From Phlyctochytrium arcticum (lineage: Eukaryota > Chytridiomycota > Chytridiomycetes > Chytridiales > Chytridiaceae): 64,000 nucleotides of DNA. Shown here in pieces: positions 45,338 to 55,282 of this stretch. The notes beneath the pieces were generated by a model that saw only the letters and a list, made by a program, of their open reading frames with translations, had not been told where the DNA came from and did not search any database. The first letter of the stretch is position 1. Each line of letters starts with the position of its first letter. Position numbers and translations under genes: made by a program. The stretch is from positions 62,001 through 126,000 of the forward strand of contig JAHLKI010000039.1 in NCBI GenBank assembly GCA_025602905.1, written 5' to 3'.

Positions 45338-47650
45338 TCAGTATTCAACACTACGTTGAGCGCATCGCCTGGCACTGCGGTTATAGTCCCTTCGCGCTTC
45401 TTTATCACCCCAATAAAGACCGGCCGCCTTAGGATTAAGATGCGTTGTCGGGTCTGCAAGTGGATCTTCCCAAAATAATCGCTTAAGAGCTTCGAGATAT
45501 TGCCGCAGATCCTCCGGTTTTTGAACCCTGCATTTGAGACTAGCCATGAGCGGATGCGCTTTATTATATGAGGGCCGGGTGTTACATACCGGATGTACGG
45601 AATACCATCCTGTGTTATTTGCGGGTGGAAAACGTGACATGAGAAGCGGATCCTGGGTGCAATCTCGGGAAAGTCGTCATGGAAATGGATTTGAGCGCGA
45701 AACTACAAAAACGATTTTAGAATGATCACTACACCCACATCAGAGGGTTTCGAATACCATTCCGCCATCGTATTGTGTCATTGGCATTCCTATAACTGTA
45801 ACTGTCCAGCAGAAAGGATTGTCGTCTTCAAGTTCCAGAAGGATTGAGCCGTCGAAATCTTTTGACGCAACTATCTGATCAAACTACGCCCGAGTAGAAC
45901 GTCAGTACCAGATATGAAAGGAAGTAAAACAGCACACCTCACAGTACCTGGCTTCTCAAGTTGCTCGCTGTCGTTGTCTCATTCTTCAGCCAGACTGGTG
46001 ACTCACTGCAAAAAGAATGTTTGCAACTTGGTGAATGATGAAATACGACAACTCATAGAGAGCTGGGTACCTTATCCATTCTGCAGATTCTGCAAGTAAA
46101 GCAGTCTGAATAGCTTCCAGTCTTGACTTTATGGAGGTATACTGGTAGGAGCCTAATTTCTGAAATTAGACGCGTCAGAAATAGATTCCCGTTCAATGCT
46201 GTTCTGACCATCCATGCAGTTTGATCCCATTTCAAAACGAGCCAGTTGGAAGGCTGGTTCGAAAGTTTAGCAAAATGAACAAATACTGAAAATTTATCCA
46301 CTCTCACCGGTGCCATCAACAACTTTTGCCTTCTCGCTTTCTACAGTGTTCTTGATATTCAATGGGTGAGAAAGCAAGCCGATCAATGGGCTCAGTCAAC
46401 CTACCATATATATGTCGTAATACCTAAAGACTCCTTAGTACTCATCTAAATATGCTCTTGGTTGAAAGTGTACCCACATAATAAACATTCGTTTGGACAC
46501 ATCAATGAAAGGACTTTGTGCGCGGCAGTTACAGAAATTCCTCTTTAAAGGTTTTGAATCCCGCTTGGAATCTTTGGGAACCGCCCATCCCAGATACTAC
46601 CAATATTAGGCTGAGAGATTGGCAGAGGGTGTTAAAAGTATACCTCCTCCATTCGATCACATAAAGAGACTCTCAGAGTTTCTGAACTTCCATGATTAGC
46701 CAGTGGCATCGGTGAATGGGGCTAGTGACCTACCATGCATTATCTTCTTATTGTAATTCTCAATTAACACCACGCTCTTCTCGTCCTCTTGACCCGGTTC
46801 ATTGTGGTACGGCTGGCCAACGCGTCAATACATGGTGCAATCGACGAACGACGCGGTGCAGACCTTATCTGACAAGAGTGATTGTATAGCTAAGGGGAAG
46901 CAATGTTAGTCACACAACCGTATAATCGCCAAAAATGCGCAAACAGTCTTACATATCAGAATGGACAGAATGCCATGGGCCGCACTCCACTTTTCACCAG
47001 CTTTTCGAGCCTCCCTGTATTAATCATGTTAAAGGCATCGGTATGATGTGCACAGACTCAACGCATACCAAGTGCCCAGAATACTTAGGCAGACTTTGCC
47101 ACTACAAACATGCGTTAGGTTGTGGGTTTCAGCACGCATTGAAGTATCGCACTTCGCATAAATATTTGGATTAAACCGTGTGCGACCCAGTGCGGTGGTC
47201 ATGGCAGTGACTGAAGCGGAAATGTCAATGTGAGCTTGTCCTTCGCTTAATCACAGCTTGAGAGATACCTTTCGGTGGTGCTTGAGGATATTCATCGCTC
47301 ATATTAAAAACAAAATCCTGCAAGCTCGGGTATTAAGCCTCCGTGCAGTACCCACTCTTTAAGTTTCTTGAACATACGAAATATCCCAGACTATGGAAGT
47401 ATAGACGTAGATTAAGAGGCCTGCTGTTGCGGATCATAGTGAGGAACACTTACCAGTAGGGTGTTTGTGGGGGGCCTACAATAAGGGCATGGACATGGGT
47501 AATATTCTCCTCATTGTACCTGCCATAAACAATGAGTTTTGTATCGAAAGCCCCAGACAAAGCAACGAACCAGATATGAAACTGGTGCTCTGGATCCTTC
47601 TGTATATCCAGAAGCTCCTTTTGTATGCGAAGAACGCTCCGATTGCTCAT
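45338..47650 (-). CDS. Ubiquitin-conjugating enzyme with two UBC domains (UBE2Z-like + pseudo-E2)
   Basis: Start ATG 47650: MSNRSVLRIQKELLDIQKDP, then (spliced) YNEENITHVHALIVGPPQTP, YCLGYFDFVFNMSDEYPQAP, GRTRFNPNIYANGKVCLSIL, WSAAHGILSILISIQSLLSD, PYHNEPGQEDEKSVVLIENY and ETLRVSLCDRMEE. This is a UBE2Z-type UBC fold with the active-site Cys at codon 47089-47091. The frame continues through YTSIKSRLEAIQTALLAESA and a 60-nt intron into a second UBC fold. That fold reads ASNLRSQFDQIVASKDFDG, NPFCWTVTVIGMPMTQYDGG, IHFHDDFPEIAPRIRF, FHPQITQDGIPYIR, then LNPKAAGLYWGDKEARRDYN, stop 45338. Where an E2 has HPN...G-x-x-Cys, the second fold has HPQ...GIPY, so it lacks the cysteine. It probably charges ubiquitin or a like protein with domain 1. 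The region 46140-46760 is the least certain part of the model. Confidence 0.8.
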
Positions 47651-47764
47651 TGCTGGGAATTTGACAATCGTTCTGAACAATGACACACCCTCGACTCCTC
47701 GAGCATCATTCAAAGCCACGCCACTTGGGAAGTAGCTTGGGAAAATTGCTGGAAGGACACAATC
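47651..47764. promoter_or_regulatory. Bidirectional promoter: double-UBC gene / ERH
   Basis: The divergent start codons at 47650 (minus) and 47765 (plus) are 114 bp apart, so both promoters overlap here. No TATA box is obvious. Confidence 0.45.
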
Positions 47765-48375
47765 ATGGTAATATCAAGACCGCCAAAGGCCTCAGTTATC
47801 TAAATGGGCTACCGTTCTACAGACTCAGCACACAATAGTCCTCACTCAAGTACAGCAAAATAAACCGGAATCGCAAAAATGGGAAGATTTTCCAACACTG
47901 AGCGAAGCTGTGGAAGGTAATGCCGGCGTCCAACTGTTTGGCTTTCAATAAGTAGTCTGACTCTGGTATTTAAGGAATAATATCCAAGTTCGAACAGCGG
48001 TTGAAGCACGTAAACCCTACAGTTCGTAATATCCGCTGTAAGTAGCACACATTGATGAGTTGTTCGGTCCGCAAAGAGGCGCCTAATATTGTCCTACTTC
48101 CACAGATGATATCAGTGATCTGCAAAAGTACATTGATAGTTTCGGAGACGTATGCTGCATGGTGTAAGATTTTCTAAATGAGAGCCTGATTTCTGGATCT
48201 AACCATTCTCCACTACTAGTTTAGATCCGCAAAGCAGTACTTATGTGCCGCATGATCGTGAATGGCTCAAGCAGAAGGTCTTCAGTCATTTGAAGAAGGT
48301 AATTATTGGAGATTTGGGGTATTTCCCTGGCAACCCTCTAATTGGTCTGTCGAACAGCAAGCTCGATCTCAGTAA
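47765..48375 (+). CDS. ERH: Enhancer of rudimentary homolog (ERH), hidden in small exons
   Basis: Small conserved RNA-processing cofactor acting as a dimer, linked to mRNA splicing, mRNA elimination and mitotic genes. No single exon exceeds 94 nt. The first coding exon is only the ATG (47765-47767), followed by GTAATA. Exon 2 (47823-47916) reads TQHTIVLTQVQQNKPES...TLSEAVE. Then come GIISKFEQRLKHVNPTVRNI, YDISDLQKYIDSFGDVCCMV, and LDPQSSTYVPHDREWLKQKV with FSHLKK. All junctions are in phase and match ERH (HTILL, YDISxLxxFID, YxPxxxxWIKExI). A last intron (GTAATT...TCTCAG) puts TAA at 48373-48375, giving 99 residues against 104 in human. Reading on without that splice gives a longer tail. Confidence 0.82.
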
Positions 48376-48560
48376 TGTAAATAATTCTGTACATTTTGAT
48401 ATATACCAGATGATGATGTGACGATCGGCCTTCCGCATGTCGGATTTGTTCTCCATAGGAAAAGCGCATGGTCGACTTTGCACTGCCAAGATGTCAGATC
48501 GGATCCGGCGTACGCGCAGTGGGTGTTCATGAATTCCCACTCTCCTTTGAAGATCAGGCA

Positions 48561-51064
48561 ATGACTGTACATGCGACTGTTTTTGCGGATCAAGTTCAGA
48601 ATGCTTTGAACCACTTTGATTATGACTCTGCCCTGTTCTTAGCAGAGCGCTTTGCTGCAAGTTTTCCGGAAAACCCTCGTGCCATCTTCTTGTTGGGAAA
48701 AGTATACCTTAGTTGCCAACGACCTCGCGCGGCTCACAAGATCCTGGCCCAGCAAAATTATCCAGCTTCCCAGTACTTATTTGCGCAGTGCTGTTTCGAG
48801 CTAGAGGAAGTGGAGGGGCTAGAGGAGACAGTGAGAGTTCTACTGGAGGGTATAGAGAATGAAGGTATATCCCGTCAATTTGTTTATAATCGACAAGTCT
48901 GAACCATCAGTCAAGCCCCAGACATCCGGAGTGTCGACCTTGGACATGCGTACTGTCTCCTGGGAAAGATATGCAGGTAATTTTGCTTGCTTCAATGCGG
49001 GGTTGTATCAGTTGATCTGACTTGAACTCAATAGACGAAAAGGGAAGAAAGATGATGCCGTTCGTGCGTTCAGGCGAGCGATACAGGAGAACGCCAGTCT
49101 CTGGGCAGCATACCAGAACCTCTGTGAAATAGGTATCAAGCTGTCGACCATGAGAAATGCATGAATCACAAGGCCTGATTTTTCATTGTAGCTAATCGGT
49201 CCCCCGAGGACGATATATTCCCAATTAGGTTAGAAAATTGTTTCATGGCAATCAGCCAGAGATTAACTCTCAGACGGGGTAGTTCCTTGCCTATTACCGC
49301 ATCTTACCTTCCATCTAAGAGGGTAAGTATCTAGAAATTGCTTTCCACCGGCACTTTTGTCAAGAACAACCATATAGCTGAATAAAAAGCGAAGTCGCGA
49401 CGACGCCCCACGCACCAAAAAAATCGTTCGGGAAAAATCGCTAGCTAATGTTAGCCACTATCTGACGTGCAGTGTTATGCGCGGACTGATGATCATATAG
49501 GCGGAGAATACGGACCCTTCTTCGGAAGCGACTCAGGAAGCATCAAGCGAGATCGTTTCGGAATTAAGAGAATGTGGCGAGGTTTATCGTGCTATATGCC
49601 GTTATGACTGCCGAGATGCCGTGGAACGTCTTGCTAAACTCGAGTGCACCCAACCTCACTCTGGATGGACATTACAACAGGTGAACTGCTTTTGATTCGA
49701 AACATGGAGACAGTTGCATAACAATCAACTTAAGCTTGCAAAGGCTCACTACGAGATGGCCAAATATGTGGAAGTACGTTTGCATTATGTTTTCCATGTT
49801 TGCGATAACTTATACTATGTAGGCTGCGCAATATTTTCGACTCGCCCGGTATACCCTTTTGCTTGAGACCGGATTCAAGAACCACATTCTGATTTGGCTG
49901 CCCAACGTAGTGATTTAGAGCCCTGGCGATTGGACGGGCTTGACCTCTTTGGAAGTTGTTTGTGGCATCTCAGAGAAGAGGTAGAACTAGCCTTCCTGGC
50001 ACAGGAAATGGAAGCTTTGGATTCATCAGCTTCTCAGACGTGGTACGTTTGTTGCTGTTATACATATGCCCTACTTCTGGCTTCTAAGAACGAAAAGGTG
50101 TGTTTTGGGAAACCTGCATAGTCTCCGCCAAGACCACGAACAAGCCATTCAATGCTTTGAGCGAGCGATCAATGCCAACAAGCGCCAGGCTTACGCATAT
50201 ACCCTTACCGGCTTTGAGTATAAGATGAAAGAAGACTACGAATCAGCCATTTCTTATTTCAAGAAGGCCATTCTTATCGATTCAAGACCATTCAATCCAT
50301 GGTAATATGTTGCCGCTGAAGTGCCAGAAAATCCGGAACTCAAACTTACCCTCTAGGTTCGGATTGGGGGAAATATTTTACCAGCAAGAGAATTATAAAG
50401 AAGCTCAGTATAATTACGAACGAGCTCTGTCGATAAATCCACATAATCCAATCGTGCAATTTCATCTCGGGACAGTAAGGAATCGTCTCCTGGAGACAGG
50501 TTAGCGACCTCACTCAGCCGTTTCGGGTATTAGATATTGCAGAAATGCGGTGACCAGCGGGCCATAACGTACTATGAACAAGCCGTTAAGCTGGACCCGA
50601 ACAATGCATTGTACCGTTTCCGATACGCGCACGCTCTAGCATTGCGACATCAATATGAGGTGAGAACCATTCGCTTTTCAAATATCGTTGCGAATAAGAA
50701 GTAAAAGCTTTTCGCCAGGATGCCTTAAAGCAACTTCTACCTCTGAAAAGTTTTCAGCAGATCGAAAGCAATGTATATCTCCTGATGGGCAGGCTATACA
50801 AAGAGTTGGGAGATCTGACAAACGCGTTACTGGCCTATACAAAGGCAAGGGACCATCGAAGTGCCCGACAAGACCTGATCAACGAAGCTATTGGTGTGTA
50901 TTTGTGCTGTAAACATACAGGTTTTTCTACTGATTCTAATTATGCCTTTGAAGAGAGTTTGCACATCCGCGACAAAACAGGTACTGTTTGCAAACAAGGA
51001 GATGAAGATGTAATACTAATAATAGCTCTTAGATATTACGGCTTTATTCAAGCACCTAGTCTGA
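48561..51064 (+). CDS. CDC27: Anaphase-promoting complex subunit APC3/Cdc27
   Basis: TPR subunit of the APC/C ubiquitin ligase that binds the IR tails of activators. Start ATG 48561: MTVHATVFADQVQNALNHFD, then DSALFLAERFAASFPENP and IFLLGKVYLSCQRPRAAHKI, the Cdc27 N-terminal dimerisation TPRs. Middle exons carry RKGKKDDAVRAFRRAIQENA and a short basic linker (much shorter than in animals). The C-terminal TPR superhelix includes CLWHLREEVELAFLAQEME, LGNLHSLRQDHEQAIQCFER, YAYTLTGFEYKMKEDYESAI and FGLGEIFYQQENYKEAQYNY. It then has YYEQAVKLDPNNALYRFRYA and VYLLMGRLYKELGDLTNALL, ending DKTDITALFKHLV with TGA at 51062-51064. Many introns; several middle borders are approximate. Confidence 0.9.
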
Positions 51065-51134
51065 GCACTTCCTACAGAATGAGTGGAATTTCAGCAGACA
51101 AGCCTTTTGAGCTCGGGCCGGCAGGGTTCCAAAG

Positions 51135-54100
51135 TTATGACCTTGGTAAAATAGTGCTCAAACGTGCTGCTATTAAAGATAGCATTTGCTGTTCGGTTGG
51201 CCCATGCAGAGCTATCGTGAAATCTTCCCGGCCCACCAACGTTAAAAAGTCTGAAATCAACTTTTTGGAAAGTTTCGTGGAAGTAACTTCGGCAGGCAGG
51301 AAGTGAAGGACGTCGAATATGTGATTCCCATCAACGAGATGTCGATAGGGGATGGGTGATTCTCCTTGAGGTTTATTAATCTGTAGCGGATTAGAATGCC
51401 TACTGGCACATATATTTATAATCACAGTATCTGTAGGTACCTGGGATTTGCCAGCATCTCCCGAAATGTATGGTCGGCGTTGAATATAATTAAGAGTCAA
51501 ATTTCGTTGATCTGGGTTCATAGTCGTGATGTCCGCGGAAGAGTTGGCTGTGAATTCAGCCAGGCAATTCACAGCTTGCTGCACAGCGATCCACGATGAA
51601 CTGTCCAAGTCACTGCCAAGCAAGTACAAAGAAATATTTTGAACACTGGCATCTGCCCAGGCGCTGAGAGCCATAAGCAAATCGTACACTATGGTATTTA
51701 TAAGCGACACTTGATGGTGTTCCACCTTGCGACTGATTCTAGTACTTACCCGCGTGCTTCGGTATTACATCGAAATATGGATGGTCCCGTAGAGAATTCA
51801 ATGTGTCGGATAAATCTGCCAGAACTTCCCACGAACAAGCTGTTGCTGCCATGTAGACCAGCGCTGCAACGGTCTGCATAATTCTCCAGCCCCGCTGGCG
51901 CGATCCCTGGACCATTTCCATCGCTGATTGACTACCCTCGATCAAAACCGGAAGGAGGCGCACCTGGGCATTTAACTGCAGCCGAAGTTCCTCCAAGGAC
52001 TGGCAGGTAATGAGTTTGCTGTTGCAAGATTGTGCCAGTTTAGTCAATACTCCCACTGGTGTGGACAGCACCTCAAAGCATCGGGTTGGTCTATCGGCCT
52101 CATTCTCATCATCTAATTGACGACACATGTAGTCCCTGGAAAAAAAACCATTGATAACGATATCGCAAATGGTTACAGGACGACAACATACCATGGCGCT
52201 GTTACCGGAAACCCCTGCTCATAATTTTGGGCAACAATGTCTTCATTGGTAGCCCATAACCGCAGAACGAGAGATACCATCTGGTCATTTCCCGGAATAC
52301 CACGTACTGGGTTATTCGAGATTGGTGAAATAGGAAAGGGTGATCCGCGTAAAGTGTTCAGCAGGGAGGTAAGTCTTTCGAGAACTTCAAGATTTTCTCC
52401 CGAACATGCCACAAGTATGGGAATAGAGTTGATCCACCTCGAACGCAATTGTGAAGGACCTAGACTCAGTATATGGCTTAGATTGACTGGTTGTAACAGG
52501 ACAGAAATTCCTACCTGCAGACGCCAGATATTGCAGCACATCCTGAGTCAGAAAATAAACCAATGTGCTTTGGGTGGATAGCAAGTTTTGGAAAAGAACA
52601 AGTTCCAATTCAAGCAACTCCTCTGGAGAAAAACAATGAACAAATGTGCAAGCGGCGACGGTCAGAATTGCAAACAAGGATTGTCTCCTCGCTGAACTCG
52701 ACAGAATCTGTACGGCAGGCGCACAACCCAAATATTCCATTGTCAATTTCACCAGGTTAACCTTGGTGCATCCAGAATCAAGTGTACGATGAAGGTTCTC
52801 CCACTCCAACTGACAGAGCATGACCGTCAAGCGGAACAAATTCGCAAAAGCTGAATCTCCTTTTGTGAAACCGCTTGACTTGTGGATGTCTTCCATATTC
52901 AAAAGACTGTCAGATGACATGTAGGCCACGAGTTTGACTTCGGGAACCTCATTTCCCACAAGAACCATGAGATTCTGGCACTGAATGAGAACATGTTGGA
53001 GTTGGTCTGATATAGATACAGAATCTCGGATCCCTTGACTTAGAATCAGGCTAGGAACATGTGACGGGTTAGGAAAGTCAAATTTTGCGCTACACGGGTC
53101 CACCTACGAGCAATGGTGAAGCATGCCATGAATCCTAGCCAGTATATCACCCTGATATTTGTATGCTTGTTTGGTGGTTTCGCAGAAGAATCCGGAAATT
53201 TCGGGCCGCTTGAGAATGTTGTGAAGTTGGGAGAGGTAAAATGAACCTTTTCATACAAAGTAAGCACAGACCAATTCTATTTTACGACATCAATGTCTTA
53301 CTGAATTTGCAGGTTTGTACAACGCTGGTCTTGGATGACTGCAATGACTGTAAGTGTTGCGTGAATGCCTCGCAGATGGTTTGGAACAGCAGCCGATAGA
53401 GTTTGATGGAGGATGCACAACTTTTCGCGGAGAGATTCGGCACACTAATATGCACAAGTTTCCAGCTAACAAAATCAAGCAAATAGCGTTAACGCATTGC
53501 CGGGCACTGAGAGATCTGTGGTTTAACTTACAGGCTTGGGAGGATTGGGAGCAGTTCGGGCTCTGAAGCGGCAGTGACCGCGAGTTTCATCAGAACGTCC
53601 GCCGAGTCCGCCGGTGGACGTTGCCAGACTTCCATGAGAAAGCTTGTCATATCAATTGCCTAAATTGAAATTAGGACTTTGCCCAAGTTCGGACACATTG
53701 GCCGAAGTTTACCTTCTTGCGTAAGGTTATCAAAGATGAGCGCATAGAACCATGTGAAGGTGGCGAAATGCCCGCTTGTGAAAACCAGGCCTCTATGGAC
53801 TATGAGCCATTTCGTGAGTACCTGCAATTTATACTTGTGCGGGTCCGTCATACCGATTGACAGTGCAGAGCCTGCCATACTACAAAACATACGGACTCTT
53901 CAGCGGTTGCCCATAGTGGTTCATCTTCCTGGCATAACGAACGAACAATTTCATCGGTTGCATCGAGACAATGTACAAAAATCTGTCCAATGTTAGCCCT
54001 CCCCGTTGTAAGCAGGCCCGGAAGCAGGCCTCATGACACGAAGTACCAACCTCTAAGATTTCCGCAATCGCTGGAAGATCTGGCTGCATACAGTCAGTCT

Positions 54101-54625
54101 TATAAAGGAAAAAGTCCAGTGTTGCACATGTTTGTCGAATCTACAAGAAGTGGGACCGGAATTCAGAAGGTATAGGTCATGTTTTAAGTGCATCCTCATA
54201 CCGCTAGCACCAAGGCGATTCGATCTTCAAAAGACAGACTGGGTATTGCAACTTCCCCCAGGTCCTTCAGGATGCGCTTGGCCAGGTGCTGTTTCTGAAC
54301 TTTCGGCCATGTAGTCCAGGTTTGCATTGAGTTCGTCATTTCTGGCCGTCGCGTCCGGCCAGCTTGGCAGATCAGTCCTGAGATCAGTTAGTGGGAAAAA
54401 TAGGCAGGGATGGCGGACACCATTTTCCGAAATCAGCAGAACCTGGGATTGGACTGAGTCTCAAGCGGTAAGACCATCGTTGGACTAAAGTATTACAGCA
54501 GATGGTGCTGGATTACCGAATTTCGGAACCATACGACCCCAAGGACGTTTCTTTGCCGAAAAACTCAGTGGATTGGCCGGTACACAGGGGCGTGGGAGTA
54601 AAAATGATCTTTCTGCTTGATTCAT
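51135..54625 (-). CDS. Unidentified long alpha-helical protein
   Basis: Family not recognised with confidence. ATG 54625 opens a clean first exon (MNQAERSFLLPRPCVPANPL ... KKRPWGRMVPKF) with a GTAATC donor. Later exons include VLLISENGVRHPCLFFPLTD, then PAIAEILEVGTSCHEACFRA, WKLVHISVPNLSAKSC, LYRLLFQTICEAFTQHLQSL, a large exon at 52400-53103 (LQHVLIQCQNLMVLVGNEV, SAFANLFRLTVMLCQLEWEN), one at 51739-52140 (RCFEVLSTPVGVLTKLAQSC), and a last exon ending LIAARLSTILPRS at 51135. The content is Leu-rich helices with a HEAT-like character and no membrane segment or catalytic motif. There is a faint resemblance in layout to FIRRM/C1orf112-type genome-stability proteins, not enough to name it. Exon borders around 53.1-54.4 kb are uncertain. 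Confidence 0.6.
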
Positions 54626-55282
54626 GTTGGAGGTCATCCCAGAGTCTTCCTCCCTACTTCAGTTTTATGTGACTTATGAGAATTTGACACCCTCCGAAAG
54701 TATCTCCTGAGAACAAAGCCATTTTGGGGTTGACACTGCCGCTGTTCTTTTTTTTGGGCAAGTGCGGCAGACATATTCATTCTCTGTGTCTCATTATCTG
54801 ATTCTATGCATTTGCAGGGTAAAGTCTTGTTCTACGGCTTCCACATGTTCCCTGCAAATAAGCTGTCCCAGGTGTGCGGAGGTGTGCTCGCCACCAGCGG
54901 ATAACCCCACGCACGATCAAATATGTCGAATCAGCTCTGCCCAGATTGTCATGTTATCTGTGTTTCATCTGTACTGATTACTTACTTCTGAAGCATTGAA
55001 ATAGTATCTTCGTATGGTATCTGCATATAGTGCCACCTTCGGGACCCAATGGGAGCTTAATATCACTCTCCACTAAACAGTGATGAATATCCCAAACTCT
55101 CTTTTCAGTGAGCAGCTGAGTTTGAATCCTGGTTCCGGAAAGTTCCCCTTCGTGTTGCGTCTGAGTGCAAGATGCATGGCATATTTTATTTCAGTCTGTT
55201 GTGTGAATAGTGTTGTACGCATGCAGCTCTAGCTGCTAGATACAGATTCGTTAAGGGGTCTAGTATGCTATCATCCACATCT
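54626..55282. other. Intergenic region
   Basis: Upstream of the unidentified helical gene and downstream of the protease gene. A plus-strand open stretch after a plausible acceptor (about 54820-54903) is too short to support a gene. No tRNA-like structure found. Confidence 0.4.

Noticed and set aside
54820..54903. Exon-like open stretch after a TTTGCAG acceptor
   Set aside because: Only about 27 codons, no partner exon in phase upstream and no family match.
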